64,000 nt of DNA from Tubiluchus corallicola (taxonomy: Eukaryota > Priapulida > Priapulimorpha > Priapulimorphida > Tubiluchidae), in the NCBI GenBank assembly GCA_030141605.1, contig JAQGDQ010000035.1, positions 620,001 through 684,000 on the forward strand, in the 5' to 3' direction. A program made the translations under genes and the position numbers. The notes below the pieces were generated by a model that saw nothing but the letters and a program-made list of their open reading frames with translations, did no database searches and had not been told where the DNA came from. Positions 53,271 through 64,000 of the stretch are shown piece after piece (the stretch's first letter is position 1; every line of letters begins with the position of its first letter).

Positions 53271-55102
53271 CTTCTTCAACGAATTCAGTTTTTAATTACC
53301 ACTATTTTTTTGGCATAATAACGGAAGACCATTACAACATTATAGTGACAATTGACAAAAACGTTTGTACCATGGAAGTCGTTTTGAAACTTGTCAAATG
53401 TCAATTTTTCTAGTTACGGGTTGTGTTAGGTTTCGCAAAAGTCAGACAAATCCCACTCGAAAGATAGACATTGAGTTTTGTTGAAAGCAAAACTTTTCCC
53501 ATAGCAATCAGGCAGCTGAGCGTCCATCTGTACACCTGATAGATTAATAATTAATTCACTTGTTCGTATATCAGAATTACATGTTGCTGCTCTATCCGAG
53601 ATAATCTCACTGTACAGTGTACAGTGCTCGTACCTGGATGTTGTTGTTGTGACAATTTTTTGAAAAATGAACGCTCGCAAAAAGAATTCATGGTTTTGTT
53701 TTCCGTTTTCATCGCTCAGTTTCGAACCCTTAATAAGTAGACCTGAAGTCGAAACGAATAAGGGAATTCCTCACACACCGAAAACATGTAGCATTGTGGC
53801 ATAGTGTGACTAAGTGTCATTTGAATTTTCTAGTACTTCACAAAAACTTAATGTGAATATTCGATTTGATTAATTTATAATCAACAAACGATTTGTTTAT
53901 CAGTGCCTAACATTCGGCCTTGGTTAAGTGACAAGTACTATTGCTTGTGTCACCCCTTTGCAAGAGAAAATATGAAAATTTTATTTGTATGACCTACTTT
54001 TAAATTGTGTACTTGGAATCTAGAGCCACTGGACGCCTAGCGGAGTGTAGGCCTATTCGTCAACATAATTCTGGATTCAAGGTTTAGGTAAACACATGCA
54101 CAAGAAAGTTTAGTAGAATATTGTTGATACAAAACACCATAGAATGTATCCATGCTGCATGATCTCAAATAGAATAATAATATTTTAATTGGTAACTGTT
54201 ATTACTAAATTTTATGTAAACACAAAGGCCGCGTATATTAGACATGCCATCTTACCAATCCTATTTAAAGTACATAAATCCAATTAAATAAGATAGGCTT
54301 GAGTAATTACTGCTCATCGCTGAAATTCTGTGAAAATATGCAGATCGAATTCTTGCAATGTCCTGCATTATTTCTTTATACACCCTATTACTTAGTTATG
54401 GAATAACTCGCTATTAAATAAATTTTCTCTAAGAGATTTGAACAATAAACCCGTTCAACGCCATCATCATTGCGCTGCACAGTTCCTTGTGATCAAAATA
54501 GTGGTTAATTTAGAAAGCTAGCCTAACAGTTTGCCAACTAAAGCAACAAATTCAATGCTTATTTTGTTCATGTTAGCGTAATTGCTAACTGGACTAATTT
54601 TTGTAATTAATTTTGAGTTTTTAGACGCCTGAATTTGTGAAATTTTAAAAGTATAATGCGCCAATGTAATGTGGTGCTTTGTTTAAACTCTGTTTGTTTA
54701 TTTGCATCTGGCGTTATCTTATAAAATCGCATCCTTATTAAATTAAAATAACTTCCCACGTCTGTAGATATTAATTACAGTTAAAATGTTTTGTTTCAAA
54801 TGAGAGTAAATTTACTTAGATACTTGCACTTTGAAATGAAATTACGTAACTATGATAATGAGTTGAAAGTGTGTCAATTTAGAGCTTAGAGTCTATAAAG
54901 TATAAATTTAACCAAAAAAGCTAATCTAATTAAATAGAAATTATTCATAAATTAATTAGAAATTTCCGGGTTTAAATACAGAGGTTCAACTGCGACTCTT
55001 CACATTTCCTTTCCTTTGGTTAAAATTTAGTTACTATTATTTGGCAGTATATTTTTAGTTTATAACAAAACATCAAACGCCTGCATTTTCACGTAAGTCC
55101 TG

Positions 55103-55114
55103 CCCCCCCCCCCC
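55103..55114. repeat. Run of 12 C
   Basis: Uninterrupted poly-C tract in otherwise AT-rich DNA. Confidence 0.9.
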
Positions 55115-58100
55115 GTTAGAAGACTTAAGTGGCGTTTATTATATGCGTATCCGGAATGCGTAGCGTTATGGGATGCGGAAATAGATAAAATCGGTTCATA
55201 TTGTTTTTAATGCACTCGTTTACCAGACCTGCTTTATGCGTTATTTTTCCTGCAGCTACTTTCTATTGACTATTGATTTTTATTCCGCAGCTATTTTGAA
55301 AGTGGATAACTCATATCGCAAACGCATACCGGATGCCCAGGTAAACGCTACTTAACTTTAGCTTTGCTAAACTGCTCCGTGATTTCACCATCTTCACTTA
55401 ATCTTCAATCACGATTTTCTTTTAACAACGAACCCTTCTCGAGTTCTCGTGCATCGATTACACTTTATAATGTCACTGCAATAATAAAGTTGCGAAGAGG
55501 GCCCTAGGTAGACCTACTATTTTCACTTCAAGAATTCGATTTTCCCAAATCCAATCTGATTTATTTTAGAGCATGAACCAGTTAAAAACGATTTTTGTAT
55601 TAAAGCGTTAATGTGTTGGTTACAGCTGTTATAAGATGAAACTTTTCAGAAACACGGGCAAGCAACCATCGAAAGAAGCCTTTGACTATTTGCCAGCTTC
55701 ATTTGTGTATATTTTATTGCCTTAATCTTAGATGAGTTAGAATAAAACTAGAATCTTTAGCTTGATCAAATGGCCTTTGTACTTTCATTTTTAAGGAATA
55801 GAGATTTTTGTATTATCGTTATGATAATGAAATTAATATAATACTTTAGGTTTGGTTAAAATATTAATTTTGATTCGTGTACTGCCGTTAGTGTGTTTGG
55901 TTTTATTATCAATTTGGACAGTTTATTATGCTACGAAGCGTTTTTAGAATAAAAGCATCAAGCAAGATACTTTATGCATGTTCTATAACCATCATTCAAA
56001 TTATGATGATTTCTCTAATTATCGTTGTGAATTTGCAAAACCGCAGAAAAATTTAGATTAATACATGAAGCGATTTTTAGTAAATCGCGAGTGAGTCCAC
56101 GACTGTTTAGGGATTCTAATTCCGAAAGTTGTTACTTTATTACGAATATTAATAGTACTATATTACCGTAAGCTTTGAATATAAGTTTGTAATAGTTATT
56201 TAAAACCTATTTTATGTGGACTTTCTTGACTAATTTATGCACATGAAAGTTCAGAATTTCAACTTCTTGAAAATTTGTTTCTTTCATCTTTACTTGCCAT
56301 GACCCGTGGTGGCAGGTATCTGCCTATGACGTCAGTCACCTCTGGTATTACTGGTATGCGACACACAGGTCCTAAAATAGTGGCTTTCAGTGGAAGCAAT
56401 TTTTTAGTTATATGTAATTTACGCTTCTATAATGATGTATTGCTGACGACTGGAATTTGCTAATTTACAAAACAGGCCTCAACGGCGCATTCTTGGTGAC
56501 TGCGTCATACGTTTCTTTTTGTTTATCAGCCAGAAAACGTGACTGTGGACGAAGTCACGAAGCAACCAAATAAAATGGGCTTAATTTTGGAAGTTCTACT
56601 TTCTGGTCCGACCTTTAAGAATGTAATTTTGCTAACACTGTAATAAACGAATATTGCAAGAGTCAGCTGAGCTGAGTTATCCTTTGTTGTGAACTGTCAT
56701 ATCCACTGTACATAAAAGTTAATTGTTTTACAATGCTCGGCATATTTCTGCTTTCAGCAAAAACTTAGCGTGCTTGCTGCAACTGTAACGTTTAAATTAT
56801 ATTCATGATCTTATTTGCCAGGCATAATTTTATCTCATTGTGCATAACCTAGTAGTAGCACTTTATTTACTGGGCTATAATACATTTATTATACCTGCTA
56901 AGCACCTCAGTGGGGACAATTGTTTAACTTCTTACATATAGTCAAAACCAGGAAAAATATTTTCTGGAATGAATTTACCAGCTACTCAAGCAAAATAATT
57001 AAGCACAATTTAACTAGGGTAAGAACCTCACGTGAAACTACGCTCTTAGGCATGATGAAACACCGCCCAAAGTTTACATGTCCACTCATTGTGAAACACA
57101 GCACGATCATGTGTTGTAAAATACAGTAAAAAGTTTCAAACTACCTTTTAAAAACAACTCCAACGAAATGTTTAGTACAGCCAATCTATCTTGGTTAAAT
57201 AATGGTTACTGTGTTTTTGACCTATGGACGGAGAAGATTATATACTACGTTAGCGAACACCTAATAATGACGTTCTTCGTTGCGGGTGCTGATATTACTT
57301 GCTAAGGTTGCGTGTATTGGAGCTGTGGGGATACAGAATGTGAATGCATGTGTACATGCATACAAATGTTCAAGTGTTTCAGTTTTTAACTTAAATGATA
57401 AAAAGGCCTGTAGGGAAAAACAATATGAAATTTCAGAGCTTAGGTTTATTGAGGAATTTGTAAGTCCAATATAATTATCACTAAAATCGCGTGATGTACT
57501 AACTTTTAAGAAATTTTGACTTAGCGTGGTGGAAATTGTAGATCATCAGCTTCAAGAACCATTTCGTGCCGCAGAAACCCTGTTTCTGGACAATTTATCT
57601 GCAATACTGGTCTCCGGTTATTACTATTTCATTGATATATGTATAATGTTGCAGGACAGAAAGGGTTGCCACCACGTCACTAACAGGAATCAGGAGTCAA
57701 AAGCCAGCAGCTATGCTTCTGGTAAGCGCTGTAAACTAATGTCTTTCTTGTATTTTAGACGTTTTATGAAGCTTTTTTCAAAACAAAAATCAAAAACTTT
57801 AAACCACAAAGTAGTAACACGTTTTTTGAGTTTAAACATTAAAGAACACTAAGACAAAAGTCCGGACAGTCTACATTAATTTTTGGGGAGTTCCTTCTAA
57901 GGCGTAATAATCCATGATGTTTTTTGAGGATTTTGGTGATCAAATTATTAAGCACTTTACGTTATGTAAATTAAAGCTAAAGCGGAAGGATACTTGCATT
58001 GCAATTGTCGTTGCAGCAAAAATTGACGACTGGGTGAAAATTAATGATGAAGCCATGCTTAACGATTATGTAATTTAATAAGTCTACTGTTGTCTTAGCT

Positions 58101-58189
58101 AAAAGAGATTCTGCTGTTTTTAGCTTAGCTTTATGCAAAATTTCAATAGCAAGCAAGTCATATTTCCATTTTTTTCATTTAAATTTCAA

Positions 58190-58312
58190 TGTGATATCCG
58201 AAGGTCGAAATCAGCAGATTTCTGAATTTTTCAAAAATCCGACCGGAGTCCGAATCTATGACTAAATTTCAGGAGACTCCGGGCCAAATCAGGAATGGTG
58301 CAACCCTAAAGG
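58190..58312. repeat. Possible interspersed repeat end
   Basis: Local GC-richer block with paired GGAGTC / GACTCC segments, ending GGTGCAACCCT. An inverted relative (AGGGTTGCCACC) sits at about 57662. Might be a deleted hAT-type element, but no 8-bp target duplication was found. Confidence 0.25.
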
Positions 58313-61300
58313 ACGAAGGTAGAATGTATAAGACACTTCAGCTCACGCAGTGTTTCATTTTAGAGATAAGAAACGTTTCAGTCCCGCCACAAACACTTAA
58401 CATTAAGAGTGGGCCTAGCGTTGGCGTTCTGTGTGTGTCGAAATTGCTGTGAGTACATCACAAGACTATTGGGGGCGCTTTGATAGTGAACCAGTTGCTC
58501 ATTCATTTGGCTCCTTATTTTGCACTATGACATACGGTATAAAAAATAGCATGGGAACATTTTAGTGACACGAACTGAAACAGTTGAACAAATAATCTTT
58601 ATTAATTTACAATAATCAGAAAATATATTATAATTTTTATTGTTTTATTGTATCACAAGATGTTATTGTATTACAAAGTTTTACGTACAAGATTTCTTCC
58701 AAATTACATGTAGTTTATTTTAGTTAATGTTATTGAGTAACAGCTCACATAAATTTGGCGTATTTTCTTATTCAAGCGCCTGATTGTTTTCTTTAGCACG
58801 TGCATTGATGAGCGCTACATGACTCTGGAACTCGATTCAAACGAATAAGCTATTTTCGACAAAATTAATGCCTTTTCACACACTAGTCAGTAAGTTGCAC
58901 GTACAAGGTTGTCAAGAGGTATCCATGATAGTGTCGCATTTCTGAATACCTGCGACTGATCGGGTCGCTTCTGCTGAAAAATTTTGCTTGTCTCGTGATC
59001 CTTGCCATGATTCTTGTGCTTCAGGCTACGGGCTTGGCCTTCGACATCTGCTGTTGTATTACGGAATGTGGTTACAGAAATGCACGAAAACTTTCCCAAG
59101 CCTCAAAGATCATTTAGCTAATTAGCTGCTAAGCTTATATACGCAGTGTGGTGAAATCTTATCCTCATAAATAAAACTGGGTGACAAATGCGGAATTTCG
59201 TATAAAAATTGTTTCAGATAAAGGTGCGAGTCCTGGATGACCATAATCTAAGGCTGGAAACAGGCCTATGATTTTAGCACATTACACTAAACTTAAAATA
59301 ACGTAACATAAGAATTTATGACCTAATTAGCACGAAACAAATACTTTTCACTGATATTAACTTTCTTTCCTTTACACATTACTAAATATTTAAACATGAT
59401 AATTTAAAAGCTTCGTTTATTACGTTACAAATTTTCTCACAATCACAAATTACCATTGTACCCGTACGTTCAACTAATAGCGGTGATAACAAAATGATCT
59501 GTTATCTTCTCTGTGATCTGTATTCTCTGAAATGTAGCTCATGGGTCATGCGTATTTCCTAAAACGCGCATTGTCAAGCATAAGGACGTAAAATCTCTGC
59601 TCACAATGATCGTCATAAAAGTGGCTATGACCATAATGAAAATAATAATAATATCTGAATAGTTGCAAGCAAAAGTATCAGCAGCGACATCTGTAGGTTC
59701 AAGACTTCAACAGAGAACTATGAATGTATTGTTGGCTGTACTTTGTTAAAATTCTGGCCAATGTGGCTTTAGGTTAACGTTTCGCATATTCGAAACATTA
59801 TTAAATTGAATCAAAAACATTCTTCGCAGCTATCGGGCACCGAACGAAGTGTTTGTGCTTAAGATTCTCAATTTTGGTTCGATGCAGTATCAAGCACGAC
59901 TAGACATATGTATTGGGCTTTCCTCTTTCAGTATAAATTTCGTTGCAACGCTTTTAAGTAGAAGATCCGTTTGTGATAGACCAAAAATTGATTCAAAGTT
60001 TTCTGACAAGGTTGAAAATTGCTTCACGTTGCCGTTTTCGCGACGCCATACTACTAAAATCGTGAAAACACTCTACGCTTCCCGATCACACAGCGCGCAT
60101 AGGAAGTACCCCGATTTAAAAATAAACAAGATAATCATAACAGTATTTAAGCTAAAATCATCATAAAATGTGTATACTAACCTAACGATTCAAAGTCGTT
60201 TTTGTGGTACCAACATGAAAAGAATAACATTTATTTGTCGTTGCCGTTATTAGTTCAAGGTACATGAAGATTTGAAAGTTGCGATTGCGGCGGGAAAATT
60301 TGTAGTAAAACAACGAAAAATGATTAAGTTATCAAACAAAATTTTTTTATATATCATGACGCTTACAACCTTGTAAGCGTTGTAACTCTATGGCTATAAG
60401 TGGTTTGTTCGCAAATTTTTAATTATCTGCTAAGGTCTACAGATTATCTATACTTTAAATGCAGACTAGTTTGTGTTAGTTCAGTAATAAACTGTATTTA
60501 GCGGCATAAGTACTATCATAAACAGTACTAGTAATAGTAGTATAAAATGTCAAGAAAGCGAAGCAGGGTGAATGTTAAAAATGGCGAATAGCTGAGTGAT
60601 CATGGTGTGTCTTTAATAATGTAAGTTAAGCAAGGTTAGACCAGACAAGTGTATGCTGCCTCTAGGCGGTTTTATCTGCTTCCAGTTTTTCTCTCGGATT
60701 CATGTGCCGCTCCTGCTACAACCTCACAAGCATAGTACGTGGTATCTGCTATTATGTGTTGGCACAAAGGTGCTGTTAATGCAATAGACAATATGGTTAT
60801 ATTGAACAGTTACTCAACAGAAGCAATAAATGGCAAAAATAGCATCTTTATTCCTCCCATTTATTTTTGTTCTTTTTGAAGCTACTAGATGAAAATATCG
60901 AAAATGCCTGTCCTACTCCATTCTAAACTTGTCGATGGAGTGTGGAAGGCAATTTTTTTATTAAAATCACAGTGTATCGTCGCACTAGAGAATTTTGTCA
61001 CACTAAAATTTCATTTAAATCACGCTTCTTTGTTTCAGTTAAAAGTTCAAAACAAAAGTAATTATTTCCCTGTAAAAGCAAAACATCGTGTTACATTTTT
61101 TTCTAAAGACTTCTGAAGAAGAATCAGATTAAATCAACGCATGTAATTAGTTTATAATTCGCACGATAATCCCTTCAACGGAATTATACTTATAAAGTCT
61201 ATGTAGTACATATAGACTTTTGAAATATTTGTGCCTGACTCGCGAGATTTAATTTCGTATTATTAAAAAAACGGATGCAACGGCAGCACATAATCCCAAC

Positions 61301-61416
61301 ATGAGTTTACATTTCTAATCCGGGATTTAAGAAAAAAGGTTAAAGGTGGTACTAAATGAACCGTATTTGGTGAAACGTGTCGTTTGGTGTACATGCCGAC
61401 ACGCATGTCTGGTGCA

Positions 61417-61480
61417 ACCAATCAGCAGCTCATGGCTAAACTGGGCGGAGTATTTCCGAATTTACTACCACTATAAAATA
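61417..61480 (+). promoter_or_regulatory. Arrestin-like gene core promoter: CCAAT and TATA boxes
   Basis: ACCAATCAG at 61417-61425 and CTATAAAATA at 61471-61480, about 130 bp before the start codon. Spacing is normal for a TATA promoter and predicts transcription start at about 61500. A compact TATA/CCAAT promoter with no introns is typical of rapidly induced genes, as for vertebrate TXNIP. Confidence 0.65.
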
Positions 61481-61586
61481 GAGCAACCTTGGGGCTGAAT
61501 GAACAAACCTCAAACCTGTCGTAGACAACGGTATAATTGCATTTGTCTTTCTTTGAAGATTATACAATTCGTACTTGTGTGAGCGC

Positions 61587-61628
61587 ATGCTTAGATGTAG
61601 TCATGAAGCAGAAACTGGAGAAGTTTGA
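61587..61628 (+). promoter_or_regulatory. Upstream ORFs at the arrestin-like start codon
   Basis: A 13-codon uORF begins at 61587 and overlaps the main start, ending at TGA 61626-61628. A minimal uORF, ATG directly followed by TAG, lies at 61595-61600, two bases before the main ATG. Both are expected to reduce initiation at 61603. Confidence 0.4.
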
Positions 61629-62601
61629 GATTTGTGTTGACAAGGCATCATGTATGCCAGGTGAGATAATTAAAGGTAGTGTATCATTGACTCTCTTACG
61701 ACAAATCAATGCAAAATACATTTCTGTACATTTCGAAGGGGAAGGACTAGCGAAGCCTACAAATGCTAAGAACAAATATGTCCGTCAGTTCATGCATTTT
61801 GATGAGAAGATAGCAGTCTTCGACAAGACTGTAAGTTCGGTGCAGACGGCTTTTGCAACACCCGGAAAGCACACGTTCTTCTTCCGGTACCGTATACCGA
61901 AAAATCTGCCGACGAGTTTCAGTTACACTACACCTGACCACACGGCATCTATCATCTACAGCGTCTACGCACGGATAAAAATACCGAAAAAATTTAATTC
62001 CAGGCAGATTATGACCCGCACCGGAGTGCAAGTTTTGAAAAGGAGGCGTTCCGTTGACAATGGCCAAGACGCCAATGAATCACTAACACGGGAGAATTCG
62101 AAGTTTGATTTGACTGAATGTACGTACATGTTTACCCCGCTGGTTGTAGATGATTCAGTAAGTAAGCGTGCAAGCACCCAACAGAAGCAAGGTGTTACTA
62201 GAAGCTTGTCCAGTTCTGGATCTGACAGTTCTGACATTGCATATGACAACAGAAAGTTATCAGACGTTTCATCATCAAACGACTGCGTCTTTGACGACGA
62301 CTGCATGTCAATGATGTCGACAGAAAGTGACAATAGCCGCCGGTCTTCAACACTATCAAATCTTTCAGAAAGCGAGCTGTGTAAAGATCGCCTGCGACAT
62401 TCCAGCTTTGATGAATGCCCACCATGCCCGGACGAGGTTACACAAGAGTACATCGTTAGGGTCCTACGGGCCTGTGACGGTGCGCACACTCTGGAAGAAA
62501 TCACAGAAGGAATCGAAAAAATTAACAAAGAAGAAGAAAATTCTCCAGATGGAACACCCAGACGAAAAAATTCGTTATTTAAAACAGTGATTGTACTTTG
62601 A
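61603..62601 (+). CDS. Alpha-arrestin-like protein with only the N-terminal arrestin domain
   Basis: Intronless, 332 residues from the ATG at 61603; the frame is open further upstream, but the TATA position and arrestin homology starting at KLEKFEICVD favour this start. Residues about 5-150 fit the arrestin N domain: MPGEIIKGSVSL, ISVHFEGEGLAK, PGKHTFFFRYRIP, LPTSFSYTTPDHTASIIYSV and YARIKIPK. The arrestin C domain and PPxY motifs usual in ARRDC/TXNIP proteins (about 390-440 residues) are absent. Instead there is a long Ser/Asp-rich region (about 200-280, SLSSSGSDSSD, MSMMSTESDNSRRSS), a short possible helix (YIVRVLRAC) and the end SLFKTVIVL. Alpha-arrestins are adaptors for ubiquitin-dependent endocytosis; without PPxY this one is unlikely to bind NEDD4 ligases the usual way. 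No frame break is seen. Confidence 0.8.
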   Translation: MKQKLEKFEICVDKASCMPGEIIKGSVSLTLLRQINAKYISVHFEGEGLAKPTNAKNKYVRQFMHFDEKIAVFDKTVSSVQTAFATPGKHTFFFRYRIPKNLPTSFSYTTPDHTASIIYSVYARIKIPKKFNSRQIMTRTGVQVLKRRRSVDNGQDANESLTRENSKFDLTECTYMFTPLVVDDSVSKRASTQQKQGVTRSLSSSGSDSSDIAYDNRKLSDVSSSNDCVFDDDCMSMMSTESDNSRRSSTLSNLSESELCKDRLRHSSFDECPPCPDEVTQEYIVRVLRACDGAHTLEEITEGIEKINKEEENSPDGTPRRKNSLFKTVIVL

Positions 62602-64000
62602 TCATCATATTGTCAGATGGGTTTGTGTACACAAAAGGGAGTCGTATATAACATTTTGTAAATACTTCACTGCCTTGCTTTAACATAATAGGATATCATT
62701 AGACAGTGCATAGACAGTTCTCAAGGCAGAACAGACTATACTTAGCGTAGTGGTAATGAACTAGTTTTTCTGAGGCCACATTACGATCACATCGGAACAC
62801 CTCAGATATTGGCACTTTTAGTTGAATATAACGGAAATTTCACATTTTCTAGGCATATTGGTTTATATTTCATTAATCGATATTCTAATATGATTCTCTA
62901 ATAATTAGTTACCATACTTTGTAGTCACTCACTTATTGATTTTCTAGTCACTCAATGGTTGAATGGCTAGTCTCAGATTTGTTTTTCTACCAAACAGTGT
63001 GTCTTAAAATTAAGCTCATGGACCTTTCACTTAACAGTATGCGACCGATGACTATTACTATAAAGTTTTAGAGATGTTACATGTAAAATGCCACGTCGCT
63101 TCATCTAACTAGAGTTCACTAATATGAAGAAATTGTAGCGCTGTAGCCTTGAATGATAACTGAGGCTTGTGTTCTTTATGTAGTTGATTCAAAAGTGTGA
63201 CAGATTTTGCTCATTGTGACCTCAAATCTGATACGTTTCTGTATGCGGTATGCTATTCAGTGAACTATGAAACATTTAAATTAAAAAGTGAAAATAAATG
63301 TTCTAATAATTACATTTATTTGTGTTTATAATTATATAGAGCGCGAGTGCATGATGCTCTTAGGACCATTAAGGCTGTTAGTCTTTAAAATTAAAAACTC
63401 TCAAAATGTAAATTTACAGTAGTTTTGTAGTAGTAGCTGTATTTTTAAAATGCAGTACTCTGTAGTAATTTAAACAGCATTGAAAAACTATTCAGTAGTT
63501 TAATTATAATCTTCTCATTATGAGTTGTATGCATAAAGTAGACAAGCATTAGCTAATTTTTGCTTAATATATTCTGTTCTCGAGGGAATCTGATTAAAAA
63601 CGTGTTGTAACAAGAGAAGCTTGTTAAGTACGCGCTTATAATTACATTATAGTGGCGCATTTTGATGTATCATATGTTTCATGCCTGTATATAGTTAACA
63701 AAGTTTATACATGAGAATGTTTTTTTGTTTATTGAGTCTTTAGTAAATGCGGTCGAGTATTCATTATGAAAGAAAATCCAATGAAAGACAATCTAAACAG
63801 CGTAGATAACCTCATAAAATAATTACTATGCAATTGATTAGAAATATTTTTTGTAAACATTGTCGAACAGTTAAACAAAAACTATAATCGTAATCTGCTA
63901 AAACGCCTTTCAAAATTAAAAAAATAGAAAAAACCATTAAGAAATTTTTCATGTTGATCTATTGCAAAAAGCGGCTCAGTGTTAAAACGTGCAATTGCTT
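62602..64000 (+). other. 3' flank of the arrestin-like gene
   Basis: AT-rich, no coding signal. Probably holds the 3' UTR; a polyadenylation signal candidate AATAAA is at 63293-63298. Confidence 0.5.
63293..63298 (+). terminator. Polyadenylation signal candidate for the arrestin-like gene
   Basis: AATAAA about 690 nt after the stop codon, followed by a T-rich stretch. Confidence 0.35.

Larger units (their letters stand above)
47835..61400. other. Long interval without recognisable genes
   Basis: About 13.6 kb between UHRF1 and the arrestin-like gene. I saw only simple repeats, a possible repeat fragment near 58200 and short unrelated open frames of 60-108 codons with no family motif (for example 57526-57852 plus and 58887-59099 minus). 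Noncoding RNA or distant regulatory elements cannot be excluded. Confidence 0.5.

Noticed and set aside
53014-53295. 93-codon open frame of Phe, Ile, His and Ser
   Set aside because: It simply reads through the TTCA/TTCG tetranucleotide array; no protein character.
57526-57852. 108-codon plus-strand open frame, with a splice-like segment at 57655-57720
   Set aside because: No recognisable domain and no partner exon; length is possible by chance in a 13-kb interval.
59849-60166. 105-codon plus-strand open frame
   Set aside because: No family motif, no promoter or splice context; treated as chance.
60289-60298. Second E2F-like motif (GGCGGGAAAA)
   Set aside because: It is 1.3 kb upstream of the arrestin-like gene, away from its TATA promoter, with no other support.
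61965-62528. 187-codon minus-strand open frame
   Set aside because: Antisense of the arrestin-like gene; open because of Ser-rich codon usage on the other strand.
1-64000. CRISPR arrays, bacterial operons, rRNA or tRNA genes
   Set aside because: None seen; the window is eukaryotic with spliced genes. I could not run a tRNA or Rfam scan, so small RNAs may be missed.

Overview
The window is animal nuclear DNA: AT-rich, with GT/AG introns, UHRF1 and NTE-family proteins, decayed non-LTR retrotransposons and TA-flanked DNA transposons. The proteins align closely with vertebrate ones, but the repeats and the intron-poor UHRF1 do not look vertebrate. An invertebrate is likely; I cannot name the phylum.

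Three protein genes are supported. (1) On the minus strand, 37644 down to 4499, is a complete PNPLA6/7 (neuropathy target esterase / swiss cheese) gene. I placed 29 coding exons whose phases all join, giving about 1,340 residues: N-terminal membrane anchor, three cyclic-nucleotide-binding-like domains and a C-terminal patatin lysophospholipase domain. (2) On the plus strand, 44036-47634, is UHRF1 (787 residues: ubiquitin-like, tandem Tudor, PHD, SRA, RING) with a single coding intron. (3) On the plus strand, 61603-62601, is an intronless 332-residue alpha-arrestin-like gene with TATA and CCAAT boxes. It has only the N-terminal arrestin domain followed by a Ser-rich acidic tail. Genes 1 and 2 are head to head, and a consensus E2F site lies between them.

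The most striking feature is in gene 1. The exon encoding the catalytic Asp of the patatin Ser-Asp dyad is present twice in tandem (10287-10403 and 10125-10241). Both copies are 117 bp, open, in the same phase and have good splice sites, and only 45 bp separate them. This is the layout of mutually exclusive exons and would give two forms of the esterase active site. The same gene also has a candidate 21-nt in-frame microexon (23032-23052), and a candidate in-frame terminal exon (12467-12684) that would replace the second half of the catalytic domain with a transmembrane segment and basic tail.

Mobile DNA: a decayed LINE with endonuclease and RT at the left end (about 150-3146); two more 5'-truncated LINEs (30140-31558, 39280-40312); a LINE 3' tail (about 7795-7926); four copies of one TIR element family, all in PNPLA introns; a small MITE; an internally deleted pogo/Tigger-like element with 29-bp perfect TIRs (36615-37078) inserted in a degenerate repeat; and one end of another TIR element in UHRF1 intron 1. 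The interval 47.8-61.4 kb shows no recognisable gene, only simple repeats and one possible repeat fragment.
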